A stretch of 64,000 bases of DNA from Desulfacinum infernum DSM 9756 (GCF_900129305.1 NZ_FQVB01000017.1:32528-96527); one strand, 5' to 3'; counted from the first letter of the stretch, positions 42,131 through 51,444 are shown. Made by a program: numbers and translations. The notes: generated by a model not told the origin, from the sequence alone.

Positions 42131-43783
42131 ATGGTGCAAGGAAAACCGCTGAAGAGTGAGGATCAGGGGCACTATCACCGTTTCGACCGGGAGAGCATCC
42201 AGTTTCTGCGGACGCGCTACAACCGCATCACCCGCTGGGTCATCGCGGATATCGTGCGGCGAAGCGCCTACCGCTATCCCCACAAACCCGCTCTCATCTT
42301 CGGAGACAAGGTGCTCACCTACGCCCAGCTGGAGGAAGCCACCAACCGCGTGGCCCAGGGGCTCCTCTCCCTGGGACTCCGGCGTTTCGACCGGGTGGCC
42401 ATCCTGGCCCACAACACCCTCCACCACGTGCTCACCTGGCTGGGCACGGCCAAGGCCGGAGGCATCTACCTGGCCATCAACTATCTGTTGCGGGGAAAGG
42501 ACATCGCCTACTGCATCAACCATTCGGAAGCGCGCTTTTTCATCGTGGAAGACGCTCTGGCCGAACTGGTGGACGGCGTTTTGGACGACATGCCCACGGT
42601 GTCCCACCGGATCTGGTCCAACCAGGGGGCGGGAAAAACGGCCCCGGAAGGCTGGCTCGACTTCGACGCCTGGACGGAGGCCCAGTCCCCGGAAGAGCCG
42701 GCCGTGGACCTCTACATCGAGGATCCCGTGCAGATGACCTATACCAGCGGCACCGAGTCCCTTCCCAAGGGCGTGGTGCTCACCAACCAGTCCCTCATGG
42801 CCCAGTACATGGGGGCCATCGTGGACGGGGAGTATTCCTCCGAGGACGTGAACCTGAACGCGCTGCCCATCTTCCACTGCGCCCAGCGCGATGTCTTCCT
42901 CACGCCCTTCCTGTGGCTGGGGGCCACCAACGTGCTGCTTCCCACGGCCGATGTGCCCACCATCCTGGAACAGATCGAAAGACACCGGGCCACGGTCTTT
43001 TTCGCCCCGCCCACGGTCTGGATCGGGCTCTTGCGCCATCCCGACTTCGAAAAGCGGGATCTTTCTTCGGTGCAGAAGGGCTACTACGGCGCCTCCATCA
43101 TGCCCGTGGAGATCCTCAAGGAGATCCAGCGGCGGCTGCCGTCCTGCCGGCGTCTTTACAACTACTACGGCCAGACGGAGCTTTCCCCGTACCACACGAT
43201 CCTCAAACCCGCCGACCAGCTCACCAAGCCGGGTTCCGCCGGCATGGGCGGCCTCAACATGGAAACCACCCTCCTGGACGACCTGTGCCAGCCCGTGGAA
43301 GTCCCGGGTGTTCCCGGCGAAATCTGCGGCCGCGGCCCCCATGTGATGCTCATGTACTTCAAGGATCCGGAAAAGACCGAAGAGGCCATGGCCGGCGGCT
43401 GGTTCCATTCGGGGGATGTGGGCGTTCTGGACGGGGACCGCTACATCACCGTGGTGGATCGCAAGAAGGACATGGTGAAGACGGGCGGCGAAAACGTGTC
43501 CACCCGGGAGGTGGAGGAGGTGATCTACACGGATCCGCGGGTGTCGGAGGTGGCGGTGATCGGCGTGCCCCATCCCAAGTGGGTGGAGGCGGTGACGGCC
43601 ATCGTGGTGCCCAAGGCGGGCGAGACCGTCACGGAAGAGGAGATCATCGCCCTGTGCAAGCGGGAGTTGGCCGGCTTCAAGGTGCCCAAGGCCGTGGTGG
43701 TGGTGGATGCCCTTCCCAAGACGCCCACGGGGAAGATCCTCAAGCGCGACCTCCGAAAGCACTACAACGATCTTTTCCGCTGA
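42131..43783 (+). CDS. AMP-forming acyl-CoA ligase (fatty acid type)
   Basis: 550 residues. Motifs: TYTSGTESLPKGVV (about 200-213), YGQTELSP, SGDVGVLDGDRYITVVDRKKD, PTGKILKRDLR. The P-loop differs slightly (SGTESLPKG instead of SGTTGxPKG). ATG at 42131 with GAAAGGAG. Fourth ligase-type gene in the area; probably a distinct substrate range. Confidence 0.9.
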   Translation: MVQGKPLKSEDQGHYHRFDRESIQFLRTRYNRITRWVIADIVRRSAYRYPHKPALIFGDKVLTYAQLEEATNRVAQGLLSLGLRRFDRVAILAHNTLHHVLTWLGTAKAGGIYLAINYLLRGKDIAYCINHSEARFFIVEDALAELVDGVLDDMPTVSHRIWSNQGAGKTAPEGWLDFDAWTEAQSPEEPAVDLYIEDPVQMTYTSGTESLPKGVVLTNQSLMAQYMGAIVDGEYSSEDVNLNALPIFHCAQRDVFLTPFLWLGATNVLLPTADVPTILEQIERHRATVFFAPPTVWIGLLRHPDFEKRDLSSVQKGYYGASIMPVEILKEIQRRLPSCRRLYNYYGQTELSPYHTILKPADQLTKPGSAGMGGLNMETTLLDDLCQPVEVPGVPGEICGRGPHVMLMYFKDPEKTEEAMAGGWFHSGDVGVLDGDRYITVVDRKKDMVKTGGENVSTREVEEVIYTDPRVSEVAVIGVPHPKWVEAVTAIVVPKAGETVTEEEIIALCKRELAGFKVPKAVVVVDALPKTPTGKILKRDLRKHYNDLFR

Positions 43784-43934
43784 TGGCATGCAGACGTCGG
43801 GATCCGACGGCCTTCCGGCCCCCCGGCCGGGGCCGTCCCGGCGTCTGCTTCAACGCACTCAGGCTTTTGCGCTCGGCCGCAGCCGGCCTCTTGCGCGGTG
43901 CGCCAAGGACCGGCAGCCCTATTTGAGCCGCAAT

Positions 43935-44079
43935 GCGATTCAAAAAGACGCAATAGATGAACTTCCGGGAACTGATCCCGAACCCTTCTTACCAATTTCT
44001 TGTCGGCGGTCCAGAGTTCAGTTTCGAGGCGTCGAGAGAGGGCTAGATAATGAGCTTTGCAGGTGGCTAAAAGACACAT
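43935..44079 (-). pseudogene. VapC-type PIN toxin remnant
   Basis: About 45 codons (HYLALSRRLETELWTADKKL) match the C-terminal end of PIN-domain toxins (the WTAD...R acidic patch). The N-terminal catalytic half is missing. The piece starts at the antitoxin stop codon. Beyond about 43930 the frame continues only as non-homologous sequence. Confidence 0.6.
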
Positions 44080-44352
44080 CTACCGGGCAATTTGAAGTGC
44101 TTCCTCATGAAGGATCGGATCACCGCCGCGTCGTGCCACGATCCGGCGGTTCAAGAGAAAGATGTCTTCCAACGTTTTTTCGTAATCGACGGCATGTTGG
44201 CCGGTGAGACGGTCGTATTCTTCGGCGGGCATGATGACCACGCTGGGGCGTCCCTTCTTTTCTACGATGAAGGTTTCCCCGTTCGTCTCGGCGCGGCGCA
44301 AAACCTCCCCAAAACGGTCTCTCGCCTCCCGTGCAGTGAGGACATGGGGCAT
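44080..44352 (-). CDS. Phd/YefM-family antitoxin
   Basis: 90 residues, typical Phd/YefM: VLTAREARDRFGEVLRRAET (about 4-23), IVEKKGRPSVVIMPAEEYDRL (about 29-49). The DNA-binding and toxin-binding halves look complete. Toxin remnant follows; so the antitoxin is now orphaned. The promoter lies within the repeat-rich 44353-44480. Confidence 0.85.
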   Translation of the reverse strand: MPHVLTAREARDRFGEVLRRAETNGETFIVEKKGRPSVVIMPAEEYDRLTGQHAVDYEKTLEDIFLLNRRIVARRGGDPILHEEALQIAR

Positions 44353-44434
44353 CTTGTTCCTCCACTGTCTTCCAAGAGCAATCGTGTAATCTTTTTTTAT
44401 ATGAAACGCGAATCTGTTCCACTCGTGTGTGCGG

Positions 44435-44468
44435 CCTGTAGGGGTGAATAATCATTCGCCCCTACAGG
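44435..44468. repeat. Dyad repeat CCTGTAGGGGTGAA...TTCGCCCCTACAGG
   Basis: Long near-perfect palindrome, same family as 8986-9019. It lies upstream of the antitoxin gene. Confidence 0.7.
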
Positions 44469-44589
44469 TGTCTGCTTGCCAAAGGTGCGTTTCATTCTTC
44501 GTTGTCACGGGCCGTCCGTGATGGGGGCTTATTGGACTCTGCCGACGGAACCAGGCAAGAGAGCATTCTGTTGCGCCTGTTTCAGCAAG

Positions 44590-44632
44590 CTCCTTTATCC
44601 CATACCCCATACCCCATATCCCTTCCCCCTTG
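44590..44632 (-). repeat. CCCATAC heptad tract
   Basis: TATCCCATACCCCATACCCC continues as CATATCCC. It is in sense behind the minus-strand zinc-ribbon gene. Confidence 0.7.
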
Positions 44633-44635
44633 CGC

Positions 44636-45886
44636 TCACAACCGCCGTCCCCACCGCAGCGCGTTCATGGGAAGGGCGCAGCCCAGCTCGTCCTGGATCC
44701 ATTCGGCGCCCAGGCGGCGAAGGGGCAGGAACAACAGGCGCTTGGCCCGGAAGGCAAACCGGGCGCCGCGGATTCGCGGGAAAAAATCCTCCTTGGCGGT
44801 CGCCACGGCGCCCAGCAGGATGGGCGTGAACTGGAAGGCTTCCAAGGCCGGAAGGGTCACGGGATAGAGTCCGTTCCGGGGCGCCTTGCTCCGCGGGGGA
44901 AGATCGGGCTGGGCCACGGTGGCGAAGCGCGCCAGCCGAAGCAGGTGCTTGGGAGACACCTTGAAGGCGGGTACCAGGAAACGGAAGGGGCGGGACGCCG
45001 CCCCCGGAGGCGTTCTTTGGGGGAGGTTGGCCAGGCGCACGAAGTCTCCCACGGTCTCCAGAGGCAGTCCCCCGCAGGAAATATCGAGAACCCAAAAGGG
45101 CACCCAGGCGGCGTCCGGCAAATCGTTGTGGGAAAAGGATGCCTCCACGCGCTGAAAGCCCGTGGGCCCCATTTCCCAGAAGGAGTCGCAGTTGCGGCAG
45201 AAAAGGACCAGCGTGTCCCGGTCCCCTTCCAGGTCGTCGCCGCAGTGGGGGCAGAGCGTGGGCCGGAAGACCGGCGGAGAGGGCGAAGGGGCCGGCCGGG
45301 GAGGTTCCACCGGGACTTCGGGCGGGATCGCACCCGGTGAGATCCTTCGGCCCGTCACGGCATCCACCCACGCGCCGTCTTCCTGGAAGACGGGGCTGTG
45401 GATCAGGCTCAGGGTCTCGCCGATGAAGGCCTGGAAGAAGGGCTTTCCGGAAGTTGCCTTGAGGCGCCCTCTTAGGCCGTGTCCCAGCCGTTTCAGGAAT
45501 TCCTTTCGGGGGACGGAGGCGGCGAGAAAGCGTCCGGGGCTTTCCGGCCCGGCAAAGCGCAGCGGAAGGGCCTGGGGCCGCAGCCCCAGGGAGCAGGGAA
45601 GGCCGGGAAGAGGGTCGGCGGCGCAGGCGCTGGTGTCCAGAACGCGGTGGACCACCCGGTCCCCGTCCAGGGCGAAGACCAGGCCGCGGAATCGCCAGTA
45701 GGGGACCAGCAGCAGGTCCTTCCGGGCGGGGGCGGGCGGCAGGACGTAGGAAAAATGGGGCCGCTGGTCCACGAAGAGGCGCACCCGGCAGAAGGGGCAC
45801 TGGAGGATCCGGTCCGTCTCCTCCAGGACCACGGTGCCCCCGCACTGGGGGCACGATTGGTGGATCTGGAAACTAGAGACGTTCAC
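44636..45886 (-). CDS. Zinc-ribbon protein partnering an SPFH protein
   Basis: 416 residues with two zinc ribbons: CPQC...CPFC at the N-terminus (12-33) and CPHC...CRNC (about 217-238). The rest is unrecognised, rich in Pro/Leu, without clear membrane segments. It overlaps the upstream SPFH gene by 14 bases, so the pair is coupled. In some bacteria an SPFH protein sits beside zinc-ribbon membrane proteins in membrane-stress loci; the same role is only inferred here. Confidence 0.7.
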   Translation of the reverse strand: MNVSSFQIHQSCPQCGGTVVLEETDRILQCPFCRVRLFVDQRPHFSYVLPPAPARKDLLLVPYWRFRGLVFALDGDRVVHRVLDTSACAADPLPGLPCSLGLRPQALPLRFAGPESPGRFLAASVPRKEFLKRLGHGLRGRLKATSGKPFFQAFIGETLSLIHSPVFQEDGAWVDAVTGRRISPGAIPPEVPVEPPRPAPSPSPPVFRPTLCPHCGDDLEGDRDTLVLFCRNCDSFWEMGPTGFQRVEASFSHNDLPDAAWVPFWVLDISCGGLPLETVGDFVRLANLPQRTPPGAASRPFRFLVPAFKVSPKHLLRLARFATVAQPDLPPRSKAPRNGLYPVTLPALEAFQFTPILLGAVATAKEDFFPRIRGARFAFRAKRLLFLPLRRLGAEWIQDELGCALPMNALRWGRRL

Positions 45887-47021
45887 CGCACTGGTCGCAG
45901 AAGGCGGCCTGCGGCAGGTTCACGGCCCCGCAGTTGCCGCACTTCTTTTCCCGGGGTTTTTCGGCCACCGCGTTGCCGCACCGGGGGCAGAACCGCGCGT
46001 TGGGCGGCACGTTCTTGCCGCAGTAGGGGCACTGGTCGAAAACCACCAGGTGGTGTCCGCAAAAGGGGCAAAAGCGCGCATCGTCCGGAACGCTCCGGCC
46101 GCAGTCGGGGCAGGCGGCACCGGGTGGCTGAGGGCCTCCCGGGGACGTGGTTTCCTTTCCCGGATCCGGCGCGTCCTGGGTCAAGGCGCGGCCCAGAAGG
46201 CCCGGCATCATGAAGGCCAGCCCCAGCCCGGCGCCCTCTCCGGCGGCTCCCGGATTTTCCGCCGCCTTTTCCAGGGCCGTCGCCGCCTTGAGCTTCAAAA
46301 GCTTGTTCAGGTCGTCGAAGAGCCCCAGCTTGCTCCGGTCGTCCATGGCCTGCTGGACCTCGGGCGGCGGTGTGATGGCGTTGATGTAGAGATGGGTGAG
46401 CGACATGCCGAAGTGGGCCAGGTCTTCGGCCAGGCGGGCCCGGAGTCGTTCCGCCCACTGGTCGTAGCGGCCGGGCAGGTCCAGGATGGTGGTAAGTTCT
46501 TCCCCCATGAAGTCGTTCAGGCGCGACACGATCACGCGGCTCAGGTATTCCTCCACGTCTTCCGTGGAAAACCGCCCCAGGGTTCCCACCAGTCGATTGA
46601 TGAAAAGCAGGGGCTGCACGATGCGGACGTTGTAGATCCCGTGGGCCCGAAGCCGGATGAGTCCCAGTTCCCGGTCCTTGAAGGCCACGGGATCCCGGGT
46701 GCCCCACTTGAGGTTCGTGAAGACCTTGGTGTTGACGAAATAGACTTCGGCGCGCAGGGGGCTGGTGAAGGCCCAGGGAAGACTCAAGAGCTTCGTGAGG
46801 ATCGGGATGTTGGCCGTTTTCAGGGTGTGACGTCCCGGGCCGAACCCGTGCACGGCCTTTCCCTGGTAGAAGAGCACGGCGGCCTGGCTTTCGCGCACGG
46901 TGAGCTGTGCGCCGAACTTGATCTCGCCGGAACCTTCCTCGGGGATGCGGTGGAGCATCTCCCGGCCGGTGGGATCGAACCATTCGATGACTTCCAGGAA
47001 GACAAGATTGTGGGTGCCCAT
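45873..47021 (-). CDS. SPFH/band-7 domain protein with C-terminal zinc ribbons
   Basis: 382 residues. An SPFH-type core (about 1-250; RESQAAVLFYQGKAVHGFGPGRHTL, AVYFVN-like strands) lacks a signal or membrane anchor, as in YdjI-like proteins. Three double zinc-ribbon modules follow (CPDC...CPFC, CPYC...CPRC, CGNC...CDQC) at about 290-382. This layout matches SPFH proteins sometimes annotated virion-core-like. Probably forms a membrane-linked oligomer with its coupled partner. Confidence 0.85.
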   Translation of the reverse strand: MGTHNLVFLEVIEWFDPTGREMLHRIPEEGSGEIKFGAQLTVRESQAAVLFYQGKAVHGFGPGRHTLKTANIPILTKLLSLPWAFTSPLRAEVYFVNTKVFTNLKWGTRDPVAFKDRELGLIRLRAHGIYNVRIVQPLLFINRLVGTLGRFSTEDVEEYLSRVIVSRLNDFMGEELTTILDLPGRYDQWAERLRARLAEDLAHFGMSLTHLYINAITPPPEVQQAMDDRSKLGLFDDLNKLLKLKAATALEKAAENPGAAGEGAGLGLAFMMPGLLGRALTQDAPDPGKETTSPGGPQPPGAACPDCGRSVPDDARFCPFCGHHLVVFDQCPYCGKNVPPNARFCPRCGNAVAEKPREKKCGNCGAVNLPQAAFCDQCGERL

Positions 47022-47375
47022 GAGCCGTCCTTTCGCGGAGTTTGCGGGGTTCCGATCCTCTTAACGGCAGATCCGCCCGATCCCTTGACAAAAAAGAGCG
47101 CACTTCACCATTCCGGCCCTACGAAAGGAGGGTTTCCTGGGCAAAGGCTGACCCATGGCGGACTGCTTTGCAATTGGGAAGGGGGCGGAGCCCTGCAGAC
47201 AGGAGATGAGGCAGCTGGAACACCCGAGGAGGAGGTCTTTTCCATAACAGGCCCTTATATGGATGCTCCGGTGACGCGCTCATCATCACGATCGTTGGGA
47301 CGACGAAAAGGGAAGAGCGAATGGCGGGTGCCGACGGAAGGGGAAAACAAGAAGACGGTGCCGGCTTGCGGGTCT

Positions 47376-47786
47376 TCAGAGCACCCCTTTGGGGGGCAGG
47401 AGCTTTTCGATGAGGGATTTGACAAAATCCAGGTCCCGGCCCTGCTTTTCCTGGATGGTCTCCAGCCGGGTCAGGCGTCGGTGCATCTGCCACTGCAGTC
47501 GAAGCACGAACCCCAGGATCACCAGGGCGACGGTGATGAAAAGCCCGAGAGTCCACTGCAGCGTGTCGAATCGGGCGTTCATTTCCGCGCGGAGATCGTC
47601 GATGCGCTTGTTCAAAGATCTTTCCAGCCCGTCGAGCCGTGCTTCCAGCGAGCGTTGACCTTCCTCCAGCCGGGAAAGCCGCTCCACGATTTCCCGGTCC
47701 GTGATCCGTGGCGCGGTTTCCACCGCCTTCCCGATTCCGGGCGCCAGAAGAGCGAAAAGGAGTACGACGGGAAGGATTTTCTTCAT
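47376..47786 (-). CDS. Duplicated coiled-coil membrane protein, short copy
   Basis: 136 residues: signal segment (about 1-24), an amphipathic stretch with 11-residue repeats (R-I/L-D-x-L...N), a membrane helix (WTLGLFITVALVILGFVLRL, about 78-97) and a charged C-tail (IEKLLPPKGVL). Near-identical to the protein at 48016 except for two missing 11-residue repeats. The role is unknown; topology suggests a membrane-anchored periplasmic coil. Confidence 0.8.
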   Translation of the reverse strand: MKKILPVVLLFALLAPGIGKAVETAPRITDREIVERLSRLEEGQRSLEARLDGLERSLNKRIDDLRAEMNARFDTLQWTLGLFITVALVILGFVLRLQWQMHRRLTRLETIQEKQGRDLDFVKSLIEKLLPPKGVL

Positions 47787-48015
47787 ACTGGGCTCCCTGC
47801 ATGATGACAAGCATCTTCATCATAGCACAGGAAGCCGGGAGAAAAAGCGTGAAAAATCCTGAAAACACGCCCGTCGGGCGATCCACCCCTCTCCAAAACC
47901 TTGATCCGCCAACCTTTCTTTCAATCGTTCCCCTTGGACTGCGTTACGGGGCACAACTCCCGGTGGGGCGGGCGAATGTCTGGTGGGAGGGCAGGGGAGC
48001 GGGAGCTCCGGCCCT

Positions 48016-48492
48016 TCAGAGCACCCCTTTGGGGGGCAGGAGCTTCTCGATGAGGGATTTGACAAAATCCAGGTCCCGACCCTGCTTTTCCTGGATGGTC
48101 TCCAGCCGGGTCAGGCGCCGGTGCATCTGCCACTGCAGTCGAAGCACGAACCCCAGGATCACCAGGGCGATGGTGATAAAAAGCCCGAGAGTCCACTGCA
48201 GCGTGTCGAATCGGGCGTTCATTTCCGCGCGGAGATCGTCGATACGATCGTTCAATCTGGCGTCCACATCATCGATCCGCTTGTTCAAAGATCTTTCCAG
48301 GGCATCCATGCGATTGTTGAGGGATCGGTCCAGCGTATCGATCCGCGCTTCCAGGGACCGTTGACCTTCCTCCAGCCGGGAAAGCCGCTCCACGATTTCC
48401 CGGTCCGTGATGCGCGGCGCGGTTTCCACCGCGTTCCCGATCCCGGGCGCCAGCAGAGCAAGAAGGAATATGACGACAAGGGCTTTCTTCAT
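48016..48492 (-). CDS. Duplicated coiled-coil membrane protein, long copy
   Basis: 158 residues, same layout as 47376. It carries five 11-residue units (RIDTLDRSLNN, RMDALERSLNK, RIDDVDARLND, RIDDLRAEMNA, RFDTLQWTLGL), against three in the short copy. Hendecads favour a right-handed or straight coil. The ORF and its flanks are duplicated, so the copying is recent. Confidence 0.8.
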   Translation of the reverse strand: MKKALVVIFLLALLAPGIGNAVETAPRITDREIVERLSRLEEGQRSLEARIDTLDRSLNNRMDALERSLNKRIDDVDARLNDRIDDLRAEMNARFDTLQWTLGLFITIALVILGFVLRLQWQMHRRLTRLETIQEKQGRDLDFVKSLIEKLLPPKGVL

Positions 48493-48614
48493 AGGGGACT
48501 CCCGGCCTGATGACGGACGATTTCATCATAGCACAGGAAGCCGGAAGAAAAAGCGCGAAAAAGCGGAGAACGCGCCGGCAGCCCAAGTCGTGGTCAGATC
48601 CTTCCTGGCCCCAC

Positions 48615-48668
48615 ACCTGCCCCTTACCCCATATCCCATATCCCTTATCCCGTACCCCTAATCCCCCA
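48615..48668 (+). repeat. CCCATAT / CCCTTAT heptad tract
   Basis: CCCATATCCCATATCCCTTA with further units lies ahead of the promoter at 48685. Confidence 0.7.
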
Positions 48669-48684
48669 CCCTCTCATCTTTTCC

Positions 48685-48735
48685 TTGACAAGCCGGGCGG
48701 AGTCTGCCAGGTAACTGAACGAGCGCTCGGTAAGA
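48685..48735 (+). promoter_or_regulatory. TetR-type promoter/operator of the thiolase-block
   Basis: TTGACA (48685-48690), 18-base spacer, AGGTAA. GGTAACTGAACGAGCGCTCGG overlaps the -10 and matches the 14-base core at 37156-37169. Likely binding site of the TetR protein encoded at 57896. Confidence 0.6.
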
Positions 48736-48773
48736 CCCCCCCTTCTTCCCACCCAACTCCAAGGAGGATTCCC

Positions 48774-50234
48774 ATGATCGGAGTGACAGCCTACGGCGCC
48801 TACGTGCCCCGATACCGCCTGGAACGAAAAGCGGTGGCCAAGGCCATGGCCTGGATCAACCCCGCCGTCTGGGGACTGGCCGGCGGAGAAAAGGCCGTGG
48901 CCAACGTGGACGAGGATCCCATCACCATGGCGGTGGCCGCCGTTCGAAACGCCGCCCGAAACGCCCCCGATCCACAATGCGGGGCCCTCCACGTGGCCTC
49001 CGTCACCTTCCCCTACTCGGAACGCCAGAACGCCGTGATCGCCCGAGAAGCCCTGAACCTTCCGGAAACCGCCGTCACCCTGGACGTGACGGGATCCACC
49101 CGGGCGGGCACTTCCGCTCTTCTGGCGGCGCTGAACCAGGTGGCGTCGGGGACCGCCCGCCGGGCCTGGGTGGCCGCGGCCGAAGTGCATCGGGCCAAGA
49201 TGGGAAGCGCCGACGAGCTCTTGTTCGGTGATGCTGGAGCCGCCCTGGCGGTGGGAACCGAGAGTGTTCTGGCGGCCTTCGTGGGATCGTTCACCCTCAC
49301 CGCCGACTTCCCCGGCCCTCTTCGGGAAACGGAAAAGAAGCTTCCGCGAAGCTGGGAGGAGCGCTGGGTCCGGGACGAAGGCTATCTTTCCCTTATCCCC
49401 AAGGCCGTGGCCGCCTACGCCGAGAAGGCGAACCTGACGCCGGAACGGATCGCGACGGTGATCTATCCTTGTCCCTATCCGCGGGAACACGCCCTGATCG
49501 GAAAGCGCCTGGGCCTTCCGCCGGAAAAGGTGGCCGATCCCCTGGCCGCCCAGGTGGGAGACACCGGAACCGCCCATCCGCTCCTCATGCTCTGCCGCGC
49601 CCTGGAAACCGCCTCGCCGGGGGACCACCTCCTGGTGGTGGGGTTCGGAAACGGCGTGGACGTGCTCCACTTCCAGGCCACCGACGCCGTGGCGTCCTTT
49701 AAGCCCGCCAGGACCTTCGACGCGCTCCTGGCCCGCAAGGCGACGCTGATTCCCTACGAAAAGGCGGTGGCCTTCCGGGAACTGGTTCCCGTGGAAACGG
49801 GCATCCGCGGGGAGTTCCAGGCGGAGACGCCCCTTTCCGTCCTGTGGAGAAACCGCCGGGCCGTCCTGGGTCTCCAGGGCACCCGATGCACCCGGTGCGG
49901 CACGCCCCAGTTTCCTCCCCAGCGGATCTGCGCCGTGGGGGAATGCCAGGCCGTGGACGAGATGGAGCCCTACCTCTTTTCCGACAAGTCCGCCCGGATC
50001 TTCAGCTACACGGGCGACAACCTGGCCTTCTCCCTGGATCCGCCCCAGATCTACGGGATCGTGGATTTCGACGAAGGCGGCCGCATGATGCTCGACTTCA
50101 CCGACTGCTCCCTGGAATCCATCCGGGTGGACCAGCCGGTGGAACTGCACCTTCGCCGCAAGTACCACGACGCCCAGCGGGGCGTTCACACCTATTTCTG
50201 GAAGGCCGTTCCCATCGAAACACCGGGACAATAA
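48774..50234 (+). CDS. HMG-CoA synthase-like / DUF35 OB-fold protein
   Basis: 486 residues: an N-terminal thiolase-fold region (about 1-345) like archaeal-type HMG-CoA synthases, followed by a DUF35 zinc ribbon CTRCGTPQFPPQRIC (about 372-386) and OB fold. The nucleophile position lies in DVTGSTRAG (residues 104-112), where Ser108 replaces the usual Cys, so normal condensing activity is doubtful. Such proteins often bind a thiolase, and the next gene is one. AAGGAGG site, ATG at 48774. Confidence 0.85.
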   Translation: MIGVTAYGAYVPRYRLERKAVAKAMAWINPAVWGLAGGEKAVANVDEDPITMAVAAVRNAARNAPDPQCGALHVASVTFPYSERQNAVIAREALNLPETAVTLDVTGSTRAGTSALLAALNQVASGTARRAWVAAAEVHRAKMGSADELLFGDAGAALAVGTESVLAAFVGSFTLTADFPGPLRETEKKLPRSWEERWVRDEGYLSLIPKAVAAYAEKANLTPERIATVIYPCPYPREHALIGKRLGLPPEKVADPLAAQVGDTGTAHPLLMLCRALETASPGDHLLVVGFGNGVDVLHFQATDAVASFKPARTFDALLARKATLIPYEKAVAFRELVPVETGIRGEFQAETPLSVLWRNRRAVLGLQGTRCTRCGTPQFPPQRICAVGECQAVDEMEPYLFSDKSARIFSYTGDNLAFSLDPPQIYGIVDFDEGGRMMLDFTDCSLESIRVDQPVELHLRRKYHDAQRGVHTYFWKAVPIETPGQ

Positions 50235-50247
50235 GGAGGCGACGACC

Positions 50248-51444
50248 ATGGCAACGGGTATCAAGGACAAGGTGGCGATCATCGGCATGGGCTGTACCCG
50301 CTTCGGCGAACGTTGGAACGACGGCGCCGAGGACCTCATGGTGGAAGCCTTCCAGGAAGCGCTCCAGGACGCGGGGATCGAAAAGAAGGAGATCGAGGCG
50401 GCCTGGTTGGGCACCTGCTTCGACGAGGTGAACATCGGAAAGAGTGCCATTCCCCTGGCGCAGGCCCTGAAGCTTCCCAGCATCCCTGTCACCCGGGTGG
50501 AAAACTTCTGCGCCACGGGAACAGAGGCCTTCCGGGGGGCGTGCTACGCGGTGGCGTCCGGGGCGTGCCGGGTCGCCCTGGCCCTGGGCGTGGAAAAGCT
50601 CAAGGACACGGGCTACGGAGGCCTTCCCGGCTTCGACACGGCCATGGGGACCCTCAACCGGTTCATTCTCCCCAACTTCACCGCCCCCGGCGGCTTTGCG
50701 CTCATGGCCACGCGCTATTTCGCCAAATACGGCATTTCCCCGGAAGAAGGGAAGATGGCCCTGGCCAGGATCTCGGCCAAGAGCCACCGGTGCGGGGCCC
50801 TCAATCCCAAGGCCCATCTTCGAAAGGAGATCACCCCCGAGCAGGTGCTCAAAGCGCCCATCATCGCCTGGCCCCTGGGCCTTTTCGACTGCTGTGGCGT
50901 GAGCGACGGGGCGGCGGCGGCCATCGTGACCACCCCGGACGTGGCCCGGGCCCTCAGGAAGAATCCCGTCTTTGTAAAATCCCTTCAGATCGCGGCCACT
51001 TCCGGCGAGGAGATGCTCACCACCCGCTGGGACGGCACGTACATGAAGACCACCACGGAAGCGGCCAGGCGGGCCTACGCAGAAGCGGGGATCACCAACC
51101 CGCGGGAGGAACTGAGCGTGCTGGAGGTGCACGACTGCTTTTCCATCACGGAGCTGGTGACCTACGAGGATTTGCAGATTTCTGAGCGGGGCCGGGCCAT
51201 CCGCGACATCAACGACGGCTTTTTCGACCTGGAAGGAAAGATCCCCTGCCAGTCCGACGGGGGGCTCAAGTGCTTCGGCCATCCCATCGGAGCGTCCGGG
51301 ATCCGGATGATCTACGAGGTCTACAACCAGCTGCTCCACCGGGCGGGTCCGCGACAGATTCCCGATCCCAGACTGGGACTCACCCACAACCTGGGCGGCA
51401 TTCCGTCTTTCAGCGTGTGCAGCGTGGGCATTTTCGGCCTGTAA
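50248..51444 (+). CDS. Thiolase (SCP-x-like acetyl-CoA acetyltransferase)
   Basis: 398 residues. Nucleophile Cys88 (ENFCATGTEA), EVHDCFS (His/Asp-region), and GHPIGASG (about 344-351) are all kept. It belongs to the SCPx/archaeal thiolase group that pairs with DUF35 proteins. It lies 13 bases after the HMG-CoA-synthase-like gene: probably a complex. Expected to cleave 3-oxoacyl-CoA or join acetyl-CoA. Confidence 0.92.
   Translation: MATGIKDKVAIIGMGCTRFGERWNDGAEDLMVEAFQEALQDAGIEKKEIEAAWLGTCFDEVNIGKSAIPLAQALKLPSIPVTRVENFCATGTEAFRGACYAVASGACRVALALGVEKLKDTGYGGLPGFDTAMGTLNRFILPNFTAPGGFALMATRYFAKYGISPEEGKMALARISAKSHRCGALNPKAHLRKEITPEQVLKAPIIAWPLGLFDCCGVSDGAAAAIVTTPDVARALRKNPVFVKSLQIAATSGEEMLTTRWDGTYMKTTTEAARRAYAEAGITNPREELSVLEVHDCFSITELVTYEDLQISERGRAIRDINDGFFDLEGKIPCQSDGGLKCFGHPIGASGIRMIYEVYNQLLHRAGPRQIPDPRLGLTHNLGGIPSFSVCSVGIFGL

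Noticed and set aside
47085..47120. TTGACA promoter on the plus strand
   Set aside because: No plus-strand gene follows; the next features are minus-strand genes, so it is probably chance.
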